From positions 62,001 through 126,000 of the forward strand of contig NZ_BDBQ01000005.1 in NCBI RefSeq assembly GCF_001613065.1: DNA of 64,000 nt. Direction: 5' to 3'. Shown here piece after piece: positions 47,308 through 55,775 of the stretch. The translations under genes and the position numbers were made by a program. Below the pieces are notes generated by a model, which was not told where the DNA came from, searched no databases, and saw only the letters and a program-made list of their open reading frames with translations. Position 1 is the stretch's first letter. Each line of letters begins with the position of its first letter. The stretch comes from Nocardia miyunensis NBRC 108239 (GTDB lineage Bacteria > Actinomycetota > Actinomycetes > Mycobacteriales > Mycobacteriaceae).

Positions 47308-48885
47308 ATGAGTTCGTTGGCACCGCAGGATGCGACGAGGCACTGGCTGTCCCGCCGGACGGTCAACGATCTGTTCCTGCTGTACTGCTTCACCGATGCC
47401 GGACATCCGTCCGAGCGGCTGCGGGGCGAAGTGCTCGCGCGCGCCGCGAGCATCCCCGACCTGTGCGTGCGGCTGCGGGAGAACCGATTCGCGTATCCGG
47501 AATGGGTGCGGTGCACCGTCACGGCCGAGCAGATCACCGAACCCGCCCTCCTCGATCCGTCTTGGCCGAATGTCATTGCGGCACTTGAGGATCTGCTGTC
47601 GCACGGTGTCCGAGCAGATGAACATCCGTGGCGGCTGTACCTGTTTCGCGGCGTTCGCGATGCACCCGGCTGCGCCGCACCCGCGCTGGTCGCGGTCCTA
47701 CAGCTGTCACATGCGCTGGCCGATGGGCGTCGGGCGGCGCAGATCGCGCGGGCGTTGTGGAGTGATGCGTCGACCGAACCGGATGCGTACCCGCCCCCGC
47801 TTTCGCGTGGCGTGGCGCAGATGAGGGATGCGATCAGGTCGATGCGCGGGGTTGTGCGCAGGTCCACGGCATTGCTCCGGAAGTCGGCGCCAATCCCGCT
47901 GGATGTTCCGATCGAATTGGCGCGCAAGGTGATTCGTGAAGCCATCGCATCGCTTCGGCCGCTGAAGGCGGTGTCGCTGCCGATCGGTTCGGCACGCAAG
48001 GTGATTCGCAGGCGGGTCGTATCGCTCCGGCCGGTGGAGGTAATGGCGCTCCTGGGTATGCCGGTTGCGTTGGCCCGCACGGTAATTCGTGGTTTTGCCG
48101 CCGAGCGGGCGCGCCGGGGACTCGAAGAGCTTACTACGCGAGGCGAGATCGATGCTCCTGCAACGGAATTCCCGCCGACACTGCTCAATCATCCGCCCGC
48201 GCCGAGCGCCCACGCGATCCGCATGCTCGTCCGCGAGGACCTGCGAGTCCCGGGCCGAACCGTGACCGTGGTGGCCGCGTCGGCGATAGCCCAGGCCCTG
48301 TCCCGCTACCTGGCCGAACGCGGCGAACCGGGGGTACGTCTCGGCGCGCAGGTCTCCATGGCCCTACCCGCGGCCGATCGGCAGCCCGCGAAATCCGCGT
48401 CCCGGCGTCGCCGCCCCCGCAACAACTACGTCGACCTCGCCATCGAACTGCCGGTGGACGAACCGGACCCACACCGCCGCGCCGACCGCATCACCACCGC
48501 CCTCACCGCCCGCCGAACCCGCGCCACCCACCCCCTCATGACCACCCGCAACGCGGTAACCGAGGTCATCCCCGCCCCCCTACTACGCCGCGACATCGCC
48601 GGCTACCCCCTCGACCTCTCCCCCGACACCCTGTCCGGCCACACCGTCATCTCCAGCGTCAACCGAGGCCCCGCCGACCTGACCTTCGGCGGCGCCCCGG
48701 CCCACTGGACCGCCGGATTCCCCGCCCTGGGCACGGTAATGCACCTGACCCACGGCATCCACGGCCTCGGCGACAAGGTGACCGTCTCGATCCACGCCGA
48801 CCCGGCCGTCATCCCGGACATCGATGTCTATGCGGACCTTCTGAACGTCGCCCTCACCGAAACCGTAAGTGCCCTGCGCCGCTGA
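47308..48885 (+). CDS. WS/DGAT-like acyltransferase with internal repeats
   Basis: The 525-residue protein resembles the wax ester synthase/diacylglycerol acyltransferase family. The catalytic H-x-x-x-D-G is present as [12 protein letters not shown] near residue 136, and the C-terminal half has a family-like [15 protein letters not shown] segment. These enzymes acylate alcohols or diacylglycerol for storage lipid. The linker between halves holds three copies of a P-x-x-x-A-R-x-V-I-R unit spaced 24 and 27 residues apart, which is unusual. ATG 47308 is used. Confidence 0.75.
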   Translation: MSSLAPQDATRHWLSRRTVNDLFLLYCFTDAGHPSERLRGEVLARAASIPDLCVRLRENRFAYPEWVRCTVTAEQITEPALLDPSWPNVIAALEDLLSHGVRADEHPWRLYLFRGVRDAPGCAAPALVAVLQLSHALADGRRAAQIARALWSDASTEPDAYPPPLSRGVAQMRDAIRSMRGVVRRSTALLRKSAPIPLDVPIELARKVIREAIASLRPLKAVSLPIGSARKVIRRRVVSLRPVEVMALLGMPVALARTVIRGFAAERARRGLEELTTRGEIDAPATEFPPTLLNHPPAPSAHAIRMLVREDLRVPGRTVTVVAASAIAQALSRYLAERGEPGVRLGAQVSMALPAADRQPAKSASRRRRPRNNYVDLAIELPVDEPDPHRRADRITTALTARRTRATHPLMTTRNAVTEVIPAPLLRRDIAGYPLDLSPDTLSGHTVISSVNRGPADLTFGGAPAHWTAGFPALGTVMHLTHGIHGLGDKVTVSIHADPAVIPDIDVYADLLNVALTETVSALRR

Positions 48886-49052
48886 ATCGACGCTGGTGCC
48901 TGTCGAACGTTCGATATTCCGACCGCGGACACCGCCGTCGGCACAGTGGCGGTCGGGACCGGCGTCGATCTGACCGTGGCCGGTGTCTGGGCAGACATCG
49001 CCATCGGCGAGCCGTATTGGACAACGCCTGATCGCGAGCGGGGCACTCGAGG

Positions 49053-49355
49053 TCAGTGCGGCAGGCCCATCCGCTCGAGGATCCAATCGAGCGCGGCGTC
49101 GTGCTCGTCGGCCGAGTAGCGCCGCGTGTAGTGGGTGGGCGGCGTCACCCGGCGGATCCGTCGCCAGCCGCGCCGCGGGCGCACAGCCCATCCACCCCAC
49201 TCGCGTTGGAACGAATGCCCGAAGCCAGTGTCCGCGGACAGTCCGTCCCGCACCTCCAGCAGGAATGTGCCGACGTTGTGTCGCAGCCAGAACAAGCGGC
49301 TCCGCAACGTCGCTGGTTTGCCGCTCTCGGCGTACCGGCCTGTCGTCCACGGCAT
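49053..49355 (-). CDS. Hypothetical protein (100 aa)
   Basis: The product is basic and tryptophan/arginine-rich (LRSRLFWLRHNVGTFLLEVR, FGHSFQREWGGWAVRPRRGW, DEHDAALDWILERMGLPH). No domain is recognised. Its ATG shares the A of the upstream gene's TGA (TGATG), so the two are translationally coupled. The pair looks like accessory DNA. Confidence 0.65.
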   Translation of the reverse strand: MPWTTGRYAESGKPATLRSRLFWLRHNVGTFLLEVRDGLSADTGFGHSFQREWGGWAVRPRRGWRRIRRVTPPTHYTRRYSADEHDAALDWILERMGLPH

Positions 49356-49855
49356 CAGTGCGTCGCCTTCACCGCGCGTCCGTCGCGAGTGTGCACGAAC
49401 GCGGTCGGTTCCTGGCCTTCGCGAATCCTGACGATGGCGAACGCGGTGCCGTTCGCGTCGATCGGTTCCCGATACTCGTGCCCGTCGACGACGATGGAGA
49501 CCTCCGCGGCGTCCTGCGCGGCAAGTCCGGCGACCGCGAACCATGATTGATCCGGTGCCCGCAAGGTCGGGACGCGCTTGCGGGACATCTGTTTCAACGG
49601 CAGATGGTCAGGCGTGCGTTCGGCGCGCGGTCCATCGGGACGCGTTGTGCCGACAAGCGTCGACGGTGCAGACCATTCCCCGTCGATGTCTTCCATGATG
49701 ATGATGAATCGGGCCTTGGTTGAGTCCATGGTGACGGCCACCGCGTCATCTATGACCCGGATCGCCGTTGGCGCGAAACCGGTGCCGAAGCCGTCATCGA
49801 GTTCGGCAACGCGTGACTGCGCGACCGCTACTGCCGGATGCTGGGAATGGATCAT
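49355..49855 (-). CDS. Hypothetical protein (166 aa)
   Basis: The protein looks like a mixed alpha/beta, beta-rich fold with a duplicated theme. The first half has AIRVIDDAVAVTMDSTKARF and GEWSAPSTLVG, and the second half has DQSWFAVAGLAAQDAAEVSI, DANGTAFAIV and PTAFVHTRDG. Such modules resemble small exported or phage-associated proteins, but no family is recognised. ATG 49855 is preceded by GGAAAAGGACAGACC. Coupled to the 100-residue gene downstream. Confidence 0.65.
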   Translation of the reverse strand: MIHSQHPAVAVAQSRVAELDDGFGTGFAPTAIRVIDDAVAVTMDSTKARFIIIMEDIDGEWSAPSTLVGTTRPDGPRAERTPDHLPLKQMSRKRVPTLRAPDQSWFAVAGLAAQDAAEVSIVVDGHEYREPIDANGTAFAIVRIREGQEPTAFVHTRDGRAVKATH

Positions 49856-49872
49856 GGTCTGTCCTTTTCCGT

Positions 49873-50304
49873 TCAGCAGGTCATCAATTCGGACGACGAG
49901 TTGTCGGAGTGCTCGCCCGCGTTCCCGTTGATCCCGTCGAGGATCACCTCGGTGTGGAAAGAGTACCGAACCGAGGTGTTCGAGCAGGAGGCGTAGAGAT
50001 AGGTGTCCCGGTCGTAGTTCGGGCTGAAAATCGTATGCGAGGTATGCACGTAGGTTCCGAGCTTGTTGAAGTCGAACCGCCACAGCTTGATCCGGATAGC
50101 GATGAGCGCCGGTGGATGTGGGTCGCAGTGGAGTGTGTAGCCGTAGGCGATGGGTGCCACGGAACCATAGGCGGTCTTGACCGGCGGCAGCGCCCGCGCG
50201 AAGCAGCTCACATGGTCCGCTTGTCGGACAGGGCTCGCGTGCGCGGGTGCCACGCCAATCGTGAGGGCGGCGGCGGCAATTGCCGCCGCGATGACGATCT
50301 TCAT
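49873..50304 (-). CDS. Secreted hypothetical protein (143 aa)
   Basis: A Sec signal peptide (MKIVIAAAIAAAALTIGVAP, cleavage near AHA at residues 21-23) precedes a mature part with five cysteines, an N-terminal DHVSCFARALPPVKTAYG and a beta-rich GYTLHCDPHPPALIAI section. The mature chain could be disulphide-bonded. Family unknown. ATG 50304 follows a GGAGGAAC ribosome binding site. Confidence 0.7.
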   Translation of the reverse strand: MKIVIAAAIAAAALTIGVAPAHASPVRQADHVSCFARALPPVKTAYGSVAPIAYGYTLHCDPHPPALIAIRIKLWRFDFNKLGTYVHTSHTIFSPNYDRDTYLYASCSNTSVRYSFHTEVILDGINGNAGEHSDNSSSELMTC

Positions 50305-50329
50305 TTGTTCCTCCCTGAATTACCTTGGG

Positions 50330-50494
50330 CTAACCCGCTTTCGATGACACCTGGGTTTTCCGGTCACGCTCGGCCCATTGATCGAGACCCTGCGCGACAC
50401 GGATCAGCAGCGCGGCGGATGGTGCCGCGGTTCGATGGTGGCTGTGAGGGATGTGGGTCGCGCCGGACGTGCGGTGCGGCAGTTCGGCCGTCAC
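50330..50494 (-). CDS. Small hypothetical protein (54 aa), last gene of an overlapping operon
   Basis: A 55-codon frame starts with GTG at 50494 sharing GTGA with the stop of the zinc-ribbon gene, the same coupling seen between the other genes of this set. The product has a histidine-containing N-terminus (THIPHSHHRTAAP) and an amphipathic helix (SAALLIRVAQGLDQWAERDR). The start overlap is the main evidence; the function is unknown. Confidence 0.5.
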   Translation of the reverse strand: MTAELPHRTSGATHIPHSHHRTAAPSAALLIRVAQGLDQWAERDRKTQVSSKAG

Positions 50495-50691
50495 TCCCGT
50501 GGCCCTTCGACCTGCAGCTGCGCCAGCTTTTCCGCGGGCAGCTCGACTACGGCATGCGCGAGATCCCCGCGCTGTCGATATTCGGCGAGGCACTCGTGGC
50601 CGCAGAACACACGGTCGTCTTGGCTACGGCGCGTCTGCGCCGGGATCTCGTCCCCGCACCAGTCGCACCACTCGTCGTCGACGCGGCTCAT
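50491..50691 (-). CDS. Small zinc-ribbon protein (66 aa)
   Basis: The product has two cysteine pairs, C-D-W-C near residue 9 and C-G-H-E-C near residue 30, the layout of a treble-clef or zinc-ribbon knuckle, followed by a helical tail. ATG 50691 overlaps the upstream stop as ATGA. It could bind nucleic acid or protein; nothing more specific can be said. Confidence 0.72.
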   Translation of the reverse strand: MSRVDDEWCDWCGDEIPAQTRRSQDDRVFCGHECLAEYRQRGDLAHAVVELPAEKLAQLQVEGPRE

Positions 50692-51044
50692 GAGCCTGCC
50701 CGGACGCGCTGCCTGGTGCGCGGTTTCATGACTCCGGCCTCGGTGAGTGTCCGGCGCGCCTCACGCTTGCGGCCACACTGGGCCGGGGCGCATTCGAGGT
50801 GCTGGCGCATCACCTGGTGTGCCTGCTCTACTGTGAACGGGCGCGGTGGGGCAGTGTGTGTCCAGATCAGATGCCGGCCTGGCTGATACATGCGAGCGGT
50901 GGCCGGGTGCGGTGTGTGCGCCAGCTCTAGCGGAAGATCGGCGCGCGGTTCGCGCACATCGCGGATCACCATCACGACGATCACTCCGAAGCCGATGACG
51001 GTCAGGCCGATGAGGATCGTCCAAAACATTGCGGGCTCGGTCAT
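50688..51044 (-). CDS. Small one-TM protein with TVEQAH...CGRK domain (118 aa)
   Basis: An N-terminal membrane helix (FWTILIGLTVIGFGVIVVMV) is followed by a linker and a C-terminal domain with TVEQAHQVMRQH, QCGRKREA and TLTEAGVMKPRT. This is the same architecture as the gene at 8890-9219, which defines an uncharacterised family present twice in the window. ATG 51044 shares ATGA with the upstream gene and its stop shares ATGA with the zinc-ribbon gene. Confidence 0.8.
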   Translation of the reverse strand: MTEPAMFWTILIGLTVIGFGVIVVMVIRDVREPRADLPLELAHTPHPATARMYQPGRHLIWTHTAPPRPFTVEQAHQVMRQHLECAPAQCGRKREARRTLTEAGVMKPRTRQRVRAGS

Positions 51045-51385
51045 GCTTTCGCTGCCGACGTGTCGACGAGACGATGCTGGGCGCGTTCGAGCACGCGATC
51101 GTCCTCCACGGTAATAATCGGCGCGATCAACCGCACGGTGGCGCCTATTCCGTCGAGGTGGTGCAGGTTCGGCACGATCACGGTCGCGCCGAACCTCGTG
51201 GACAGAGCGCGCACGATCGTGGTGAGTGGCCATTCGTGGGTCGAACCCAGGGCGGCGAGTTCGGCCGCGACGGCATAGCCGAGACACGCGCCGAGCTCGC
51301 GCATATTGCGGATGTCGTTCCCGCCGCGAATCGCTATGCGCAGGAGGGTGATTGCGATGCGCCGTGCAGCTGTGCTGTTCTCCAT
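51041..51385 (-). CDS. Hypothetical protein (114 aa), first gene of the overlapping operon
   Basis: The product is mostly helical (AARRIAITLLRIAIRGGNDI, ACLGYAVAAELAALG) with a C-terminal beta-like stretch (GATVIVPNLHHLDGIG, VRLIAPIITVEDDRVL). No family is recognised. MENSTAARR at 51385 is preceded by GGAAGGCATCACCCGC. It is divergent from the XRE-TPR regulator at 51654, so the 268-bp gap is the probable control region of the operon. Confidence 0.7.
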   Translation of the reverse strand: MENSTAARRIAITLLRIAIRGGNDIRNMRELGACLGYAVAAELAALGSTHEWPLTTIVRALSTRFGATVIVPNLHHLDGIGATVRLIAPIITVEDDRVLERAQHRLVDTSAAKA

Positions 51386-51653
51386 GCGGGTGATGCCTTC
51401 CGGTTGATGTTGGAAAGCACCGCCGCCGAGGTTGCCTCCCACCCGGCGGCGGCGCTGGCAACAGCCTCCGACTGCACCGCAGGTCGGCCTGGTGGAATTT
51501 CCCCAGCGCCACAGATGGGGGGATTCTCCCCGCATACGAATTCCGGCGAATTGCGTTGGTGTGCCAGTATCCTGGTGCTACCTCTTCGCGAAGGCTCAGC
51601 TCTCCCGGTCGACGGGCCGGGGACCGCGGGGAGACTCGACCGCGGAGAAGGTG

Positions 51654-52892
51654 ATGGCTGTGGCGCAGCCGAATTCGAGCGACCTCGCCGGGCGGACTAT
51701 CGGCGAGCGCATTCAGATCATTCGCACACGCACGGGTAAATCGCGTGCTGTCGTCGCCGGTCTCGTAGGCCGCTCGGAGGATTGGCTGCGAGATGTCGAA
51801 AAGGGGCGTCTGCAGAACCCGCCTCCGCTCGACATGCTGCTGCAACTTGCTCAGGTGCTCGGCGTGCGCGACCTCACCGAGATCACAGGGGAGCACGAAC
51901 TTTTGGTCGGAGTGGCCAGGCGGGCGGGGCATCCTGTCGTACCCGCCATACGTGAGGCCATCGAAGGCGTCGATCTGGTTGGTAGCGCACCGCTGGTCGA
52001 CGGTGACGAACTGCAGGCCCGTGTCGAGCGTGCATGGCGTATTTGGCACGAGTCGGCGAACCCACGCACAGACGCCGGTGCGATGTTGCCGTCGCTCATC
52101 ACCGACGGGCGTCGCGCTATGCGAAGGGCGGAGGGACAGCATCGGCGCACCGCAGCCGCCGCGCTCGTAGGTGCGTACGTGCTATCCGAGCAAGTGCTCG
52201 CATGGGTTGCCGACTCGCCCTTGCTGTGGCTCGCCGCCGATCGTGCGATGGGCGCTGCCGAGGTGGCCGACGATCCGGTCTCACTTGCGGCGGCCTCCTG
52301 GGTGTTGGGCAACGTATGGCGCTCCACCGGCCGTGAGGAGGACGCCTACCGCTTGGCACAGGATGCGGTGACATTGCTCGAACCGCGGCTCGACGACAGC
52401 GCGAATGCTCGTGCCCTATGGGGCTCATGCCAGCTGCACAGCGCAATCACCGCCGGACGGCTCGGTCGTGAAGGCGACGCACTGCGGTCGATCGATCAGG
52501 CCTTGGGTATAGCCCGCGGGCTACCGACCGGGACCGCGCACCCGTGGACGCTGTTCGGGCTGCCGAATACCGAGATCAGCGCGGTGAGTGTGCAAGTCGA
52601 ACTGCGCAAGTCGGGGAGTGCGCTCGAGGCGGCCAGTGTCGTCGACCCGGACTCGGTGCCCAGCGTCGACAGGCGTGCGCGGCTGTGGCTCGAATTGTCG
52701 AGAGCCTATGAGCAGCAGAAGGATTGGACCGGCGCTCTAGGAGCGCTGAGAACGGCCACCGCGATCTCCGAGGAATCGATGCGTTGCCACCCGCTGAGCC
52801 GGAACCTGGCCTCGGAGTTGGTGATACACGGAGGCAAGCTCATCGCGCGTGAATCTCGCGCGCTCGCTACACGGCTCGGCGTCACGGTCTGA
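51654..52892 (+). CDS. XRE-type regulator with TPR-like sensor domain
   Basis: The 412-residue protein has a helix-turn-helix at the N-terminus (ERIQIIRTRTGKSRAVVAGL, VGRSEDWLRDVEKGR) and a long helical repeat region (WLAADRAMGAAEVADDPVSL, ANARALWGSCQLHSAITAGR, LWLELSRAYEQQKDWTGALG) typical of streptomycete/nocardial TPR regulators. These bind peptides or small ligands. It is divergent from the operon of small proteins (51385-50330) and probably controls it. ATG 51654 is used; GTG 51651 is possible. Confidence 0.87.
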   Translation: MAVAQPNSSDLAGRTIGERIQIIRTRTGKSRAVVAGLVGRSEDWLRDVEKGRLQNPPPLDMLLQLAQVLGVRDLTEITGEHELLVGVARRAGHPVVPAIREAIEGVDLVGSAPLVDGDELQARVERAWRIWHESANPRTDAGAMLPSLITDGRRAMRRAEGQHRRTAAAALVGAYVLSEQVLAWVADSPLLWLAADRAMGAAEVADDPVSLAAASWVLGNVWRSTGREEDAYRLAQDAVTLLEPRLDDSANARALWGSCQLHSAITAGRLGREGDALRSIDQALGIARGLPTGTAHPWTLFGLPNTEISAVSVQVELRKSGSALEAASVVDPDSVPSVDRRARLWLELSRAYEQQKDWTGALGALRTATAISEESMRCHPLSRNLASELVIHGGKLIARESRALATRLGVTV

Positions 52893-53017
52893 CCAATACG
52901 CAAGAAGCTCCTGAAGGTCTACGACCGGGCCGTGCAGCTGGCGTAGGTGAGTGATGTCGGGATTGTGTGATGGGATCCGACCGATGGTTGCCGCGACGAC
53001 GTGGAGGGAGTCGAGCC

Positions 53018-53497
53018 GTGCGAATCGGCGTGACCGGTCACATGAACCTGACCGCGGACACAATGCCGCTGGTGTACGCGGAGATCGCTCGCAAAATCAC
53101 CGCGACGGGCGACACCGATGAGGTAGTCGGTGTGAGTTGCATTGCGCGAGGGGCTGATTCGGTGTTCGCCCAGGCCGTGCTCGATGCAGGTGGCCGGTTG
53201 GAGGTGGTGCTGCCCTCGCGGAACTACCGGGAGCGGAAGGTGAAGCCCGACCATGCGCCGCTGTTCGATGAACTGCTGAAGCGAGCGGAGAGCGTTCGGG
53301 TGATGGACTTCGACGACGCCGGTGCTGACGCGTACGGGGCCGCGAACGAGGCACTGGTCGAGTCCTGCGATCGGTTGATCGCGGTATGGGACGGGCAGGC
53401 CGGCGAGCGTAGCGGCACGGGCAGTGTCGTCGCGTTGGCGCGGGAGCGCGGTCTGCCGGTGGAGGTCGTGTGGCCGGAGGGCGCGGCGCGAGGCTGA
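53018..53497 (+). CDS. SLOG-type nucleotide-binding protein
   Basis: The 159-residue protein has a Rossmann-like start (RIGVTGHMNLTADTMP), the GVSCIARGADSVFAQAVL segment and LEVVLPSRNYRE, then ANEALVESCDRLIAVWDGQA with GSGTGSVVALARERGL. This is the pattern of SLOG-superfamily proteins (DprA/LOG/YpsA relatives) that bind nucleotide-derived ligands. It follows the XRE-TPR gene on the same strand. GTG 53018 fits the family start. Function here is unknown; SLOG proteins appear in signalling and defence settings. Confidence 0.78.
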   Translation: MRIGVTGHMNLTADTMPLVYAEIARKITATGDTDEVVGVSCIARGADSVFAQAVLDAGGRLEVVLPSRNYRERKVKPDHAPLFDELLKRAESVRVMDFDDAGADAYGAANEALVESCDRLIAVWDGQAGERSGTGSVVALARERGLPVEVVWPEGAARG

Positions 53498-53538
53498 ACC
53501 TTTCACCGATCGAAGGACATTGCAGATTGTCCCCACAC

Positions 53539-53673
53539 GTGTGGCAGGAACCGACAGCGGCGCAGGACTGGTGGCGGGATGCGCTTGCGGAAGGTGAGCG
53601 CGCCGGGGTTTCCGGCTACCACATCGATCTCGGTGAGCCACGCCACGTCGATGTCAACAATGGCAGTCCGTAA
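53539..53673 (+). CDS. Possible small protein (44 aa)
   Basis: A GTG-started frame 41 bp after the SLOG gene encodes an acidic peptide rich in Trp/Asp/Gly (QDWWRDALAEGERAGVSGYH, IDLGEPRHVDVNNG). There is no clear ribosome binding site. It might be a small gene or the remnant of a larger one. Confidence 0.3.
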   Translation: MWQEPTAAQDWWRDALAEGERAGVSGYHIDLGEPRHVDVNNGSP

Positions 53674-53866
53674 TACGTGGAGGTCACCGTCCACATTCGC
53701 GCCGTAGTCACGGTGGCGACCGAAGAAGGCGGCACGGGGTGTAACCGTTGGCCCGGGTGAGGGGACGCGGTTGGCCGCACCAGCGAAATCCGCGCCTCCA
53801 CGCGCCCGGTCGACGGGGCGGGGCGGGCTCCTGGGTGGTGCGGCCACCGCGCGAACGCAGTTCGGA

Positions 53867-54241
53867 TCAGCAGTTGCTGCCGGTGTGGGCGAGGTACACC
53901 GCCTTTACTCCGTTGTGGTCGTAGGTGTTTCGGGAACCGCCGTCGACGCAGATTTTCCCGGAGGTGTGGTTGCTGACCGGGGAGACGGCCGCGTCGTCGC
54001 CGCGGTTGTCGAAGTAGGAGAACGCCTGCGCGGGCAGGTCCTGCCAGCGGCCGGTGTCTTGGTACTGCATCATCCGGCCGGTGAAATCGTGACCGGTCCA
54101 CAGGCACATGTAGCCGGAGGGGCAATCGTTGATGCTGGTGTGTGCGGGAGTCGGTGTGGCCGAGGCCATCGGTGCGAAGGCGAGTCCACCGCCCAGTGCG
54201 AGTGCGGCCGCGGTGACGATGGTTCGTTTAAATGCATGCAT
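53867..54241 (-). CDS. Secreted protein, peptidase inhibitor I36 / gamma-crystallin-like
   Basis: A Sec signal peptide (MHAFKRTIVTAAALALGGGL..., cleavage after ASA near residue 28) leads to a mature domain of about 95 residues. It has CPSGYMCLWTGHDFTGRMMQ, a YQDTGRWQDLP strand and four cysteines, as in actinomycete inhibitor I36 / beta-gamma-crystallin-like proteins. It may inhibit secreted proteases. ATG 54241 is behind GAAAGGAACTGGGA. The gene is divergent from the membrane-anchored regulator at 54459. Confidence 0.82.
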   Translation of the reverse strand: MHAFKRTIVTAAALALGGGLAFAPMASATPTPAHTSINDCPSGYMCLWTGHDFTGRMMQYQDTGRWQDLPAQAFSYFDNRGDDAAVSPVSNHTSGKICVDGGSRNTYDHNGVKAVYLAHTGSNC

Positions 54242-54458
54242 TTCCCAGTTCCTTTCGGTGACGACCAAGTCGGTCGCTATCGAGCCTGGGGTGCGCGAGC
54301 CGGGCCGGAAAAGGGCTCTCACCTCCCGTGAGACGCTGTGGGATGTCGTGAGATGCGCTGGGACGCCGGGCTTTTGTGTGGGACGATCGACTTCGAGGCA
54401 GGAAGCTGGGTGGCGTCGGCAAGGGTGCCCCATCGGCTGACAGGGGAAGTTGCGTCGT

Positions 54459-55208
54459 ATGGTCGCGCGAAAATCGAGTTCCGCCGGACAGTCCGCGGGG
54501 CCACCGGCAGGGGCGCTCGCATCGCATGCGGGGCAGCGGCTGGCCGCCGAGCTGGGACGGGTGAAACAGGAGTCCGGGCTGAGCTTCGCCAAGTTGGCGG
54601 CCGAGATTCCCTACAGCAGAGCCTCGTTGGAGCGCTACATCAACGGCAAGCTGTTCCCGCCGCGGCAGGCTGTGCACGGCATCGGGCGTGCCTGCCGCGT
54701 GGATCCCGAGCCATTACTCGAATTGTGGGACGCCGCAAGCGCTGCGGCTCGGCCGGAAGCGAGATCCACCTCCCCGCATAGGTTTTCGCTGCCGACCCGG
54801 ACGCGCAGGCTCCTGGTGGGCGGGGCCGCAGCGGTCCTCGTAGTGGGCGTACTGATCTTCTTCTGCACCAGTGCTTTCCGCGACAAATCGGGAACCACGA
54901 AGTGCCGAGATTACCGGGTCGAGGCTCGAGCATCCGAGGCACTGGCATTCACCGCGGTGAAGTTGTGCTGGACCTCGAAATCCGTTCGAGCGCAGGGTGA
55001 GCTGGTCGCTCCGCCCGACTCCGGCCCGGCGACAGCTCAATTGTGCCTGTCGGCCCAGAAGAACGTCTGCGCCCAGATAATCGACCTCGCCGAAGCGCAG
55101 CCGGGCCGGACCCGGGTATACGACGTCACGGTGGATCTGCCGCCCGGTTACGGCGCTTGGGTCCACACCTGCGTGAATGGCCTTGTCGCATGCAGTTATT
55201 GGAAGTAG
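54459..55208 (+). CDS. Membrane-anchored helix-turn-helix protein with extracytoplasmic domain
   Basis: The 249-residue protein has an XRE-like helix-turn-helix (VKQESGLSFAKLAAEIPYSR, ASLERYINGKLFPPRQAVHG) in residues 25-90, one TM helix (LLVGGAAAVLVVGVLIFF, about 125-142) and an exported domain with four to five cysteines, of the kind that senses extracellular signals. It is divergent from the secreted I36-like gene, so it may control it or respond to it (inference). ATG 54459 is better spaced from GGGGAAG than the upstream TTG. Confidence 0.82.
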   Translation: MVARKSSSAGQSAGPPAGALASHAGQRLAAELGRVKQESGLSFAKLAAEIPYSRASLERYINGKLFPPRQAVHGIGRACRVDPEPLLELWDAASAAARPEARSTSPHRFSLPTRTRRLLVGGAAAVLVVGVLIFFCTSAFRDKSGTTKCRDYRVEARASEALAFTAVKLCWTSKSVRAQGELVAPPDSGPATAQLCLSAQKNVCAQIIDLAEAQPGRTRVYDVTVDLPPGYGAWVHTCVNGLVACSYWK

Positions 55209-55357
55209 CCGACCGCCGTCGAGCCTTCCCCTTGGCCGGAACGAACCGAACCATGTCAGCAGGACAAGCTGCGGCCGTGGTCGGTCAGCGAACGCCCCCG
55301 CTACACCCGGCCCGCGTCGCCGACGCCAGGTGCGATAGATGATGAAAGGATCATGCG

Positions 55358-55621
55358 ATGGACCGGCCTGCCGACCAACGGGTCGAGGAGGCTGCGCTGC
55401 GCTTCCTGCAAGGAAGGACATCGGTCCTGGGTTTTCGGGACGACTTCCACGCCGCGATGAACGCCATCACGCCACTTGCACAAGCTAGAGGGCGCGTCCA
55501 CTGCGCGGCCTCACCAGTCGGCGACCGCAAGATCTGCGAGCGCACCGGAGATCCAACAAACCCGGGTATTGGAAAACTCCCCGGCCGGAGACCGATGTAC
55601 GGCTTCCGACCAGGGAGTCCC
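55358..55621 (+). other. Weak open frame between accessory region and tRNA-Ser
   Basis: A frame from ATG 55358 encodes RVEEAALRFLQGRTSVLGFR, then DDFHAAMNAITPLAQARGRV, which looks protein-like for about 50 codons before running into the tRNA. It may be a truncated gene at the border of the accessory segment. No family recognised. The rest of 55209-55621 shows nothing else. Confidence 0.3.
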
Positions 55622-55709
55622 TGGCGGAGGATAGGGGATTTGAACCCCTGAGGGCGTTAACCCAACCCGCGTTCCAGGCGAGCGCCATAGGCCACTAGGC
55701 GAATCCTCC
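55622..55709 (-). tRNA. tRNA-Ser(GGA)
   Basis: On the minus strand the acceptor GGAGGAT (55709-55703) pairs with ATCCTCC (55632-55626). The anticodon stem CTCGC/GCGGG encloses CTGGAAC with anticodon GGA. A long variable arm and the TTCAAAT T-loop are present. The discriminator G (55625) is followed by an encoded CCA (55624-55622). It marks the border between accessory genes and conserved chromosome. Confidence 0.96.
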
Positions 55710-55775
55710 GGTCAGCAATATACCGGCTGACCCCCTCGCGGCACCAAACCGGCCCGTCGGAGGGGGTCAGGGGGG

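Noticed and set aside
55209..55709. Attachment site of an integrated element at tRNA-Ser(GGA)
   Set aside because: No duplicate of the tRNA 3' end and no integrase gene was found within the window.
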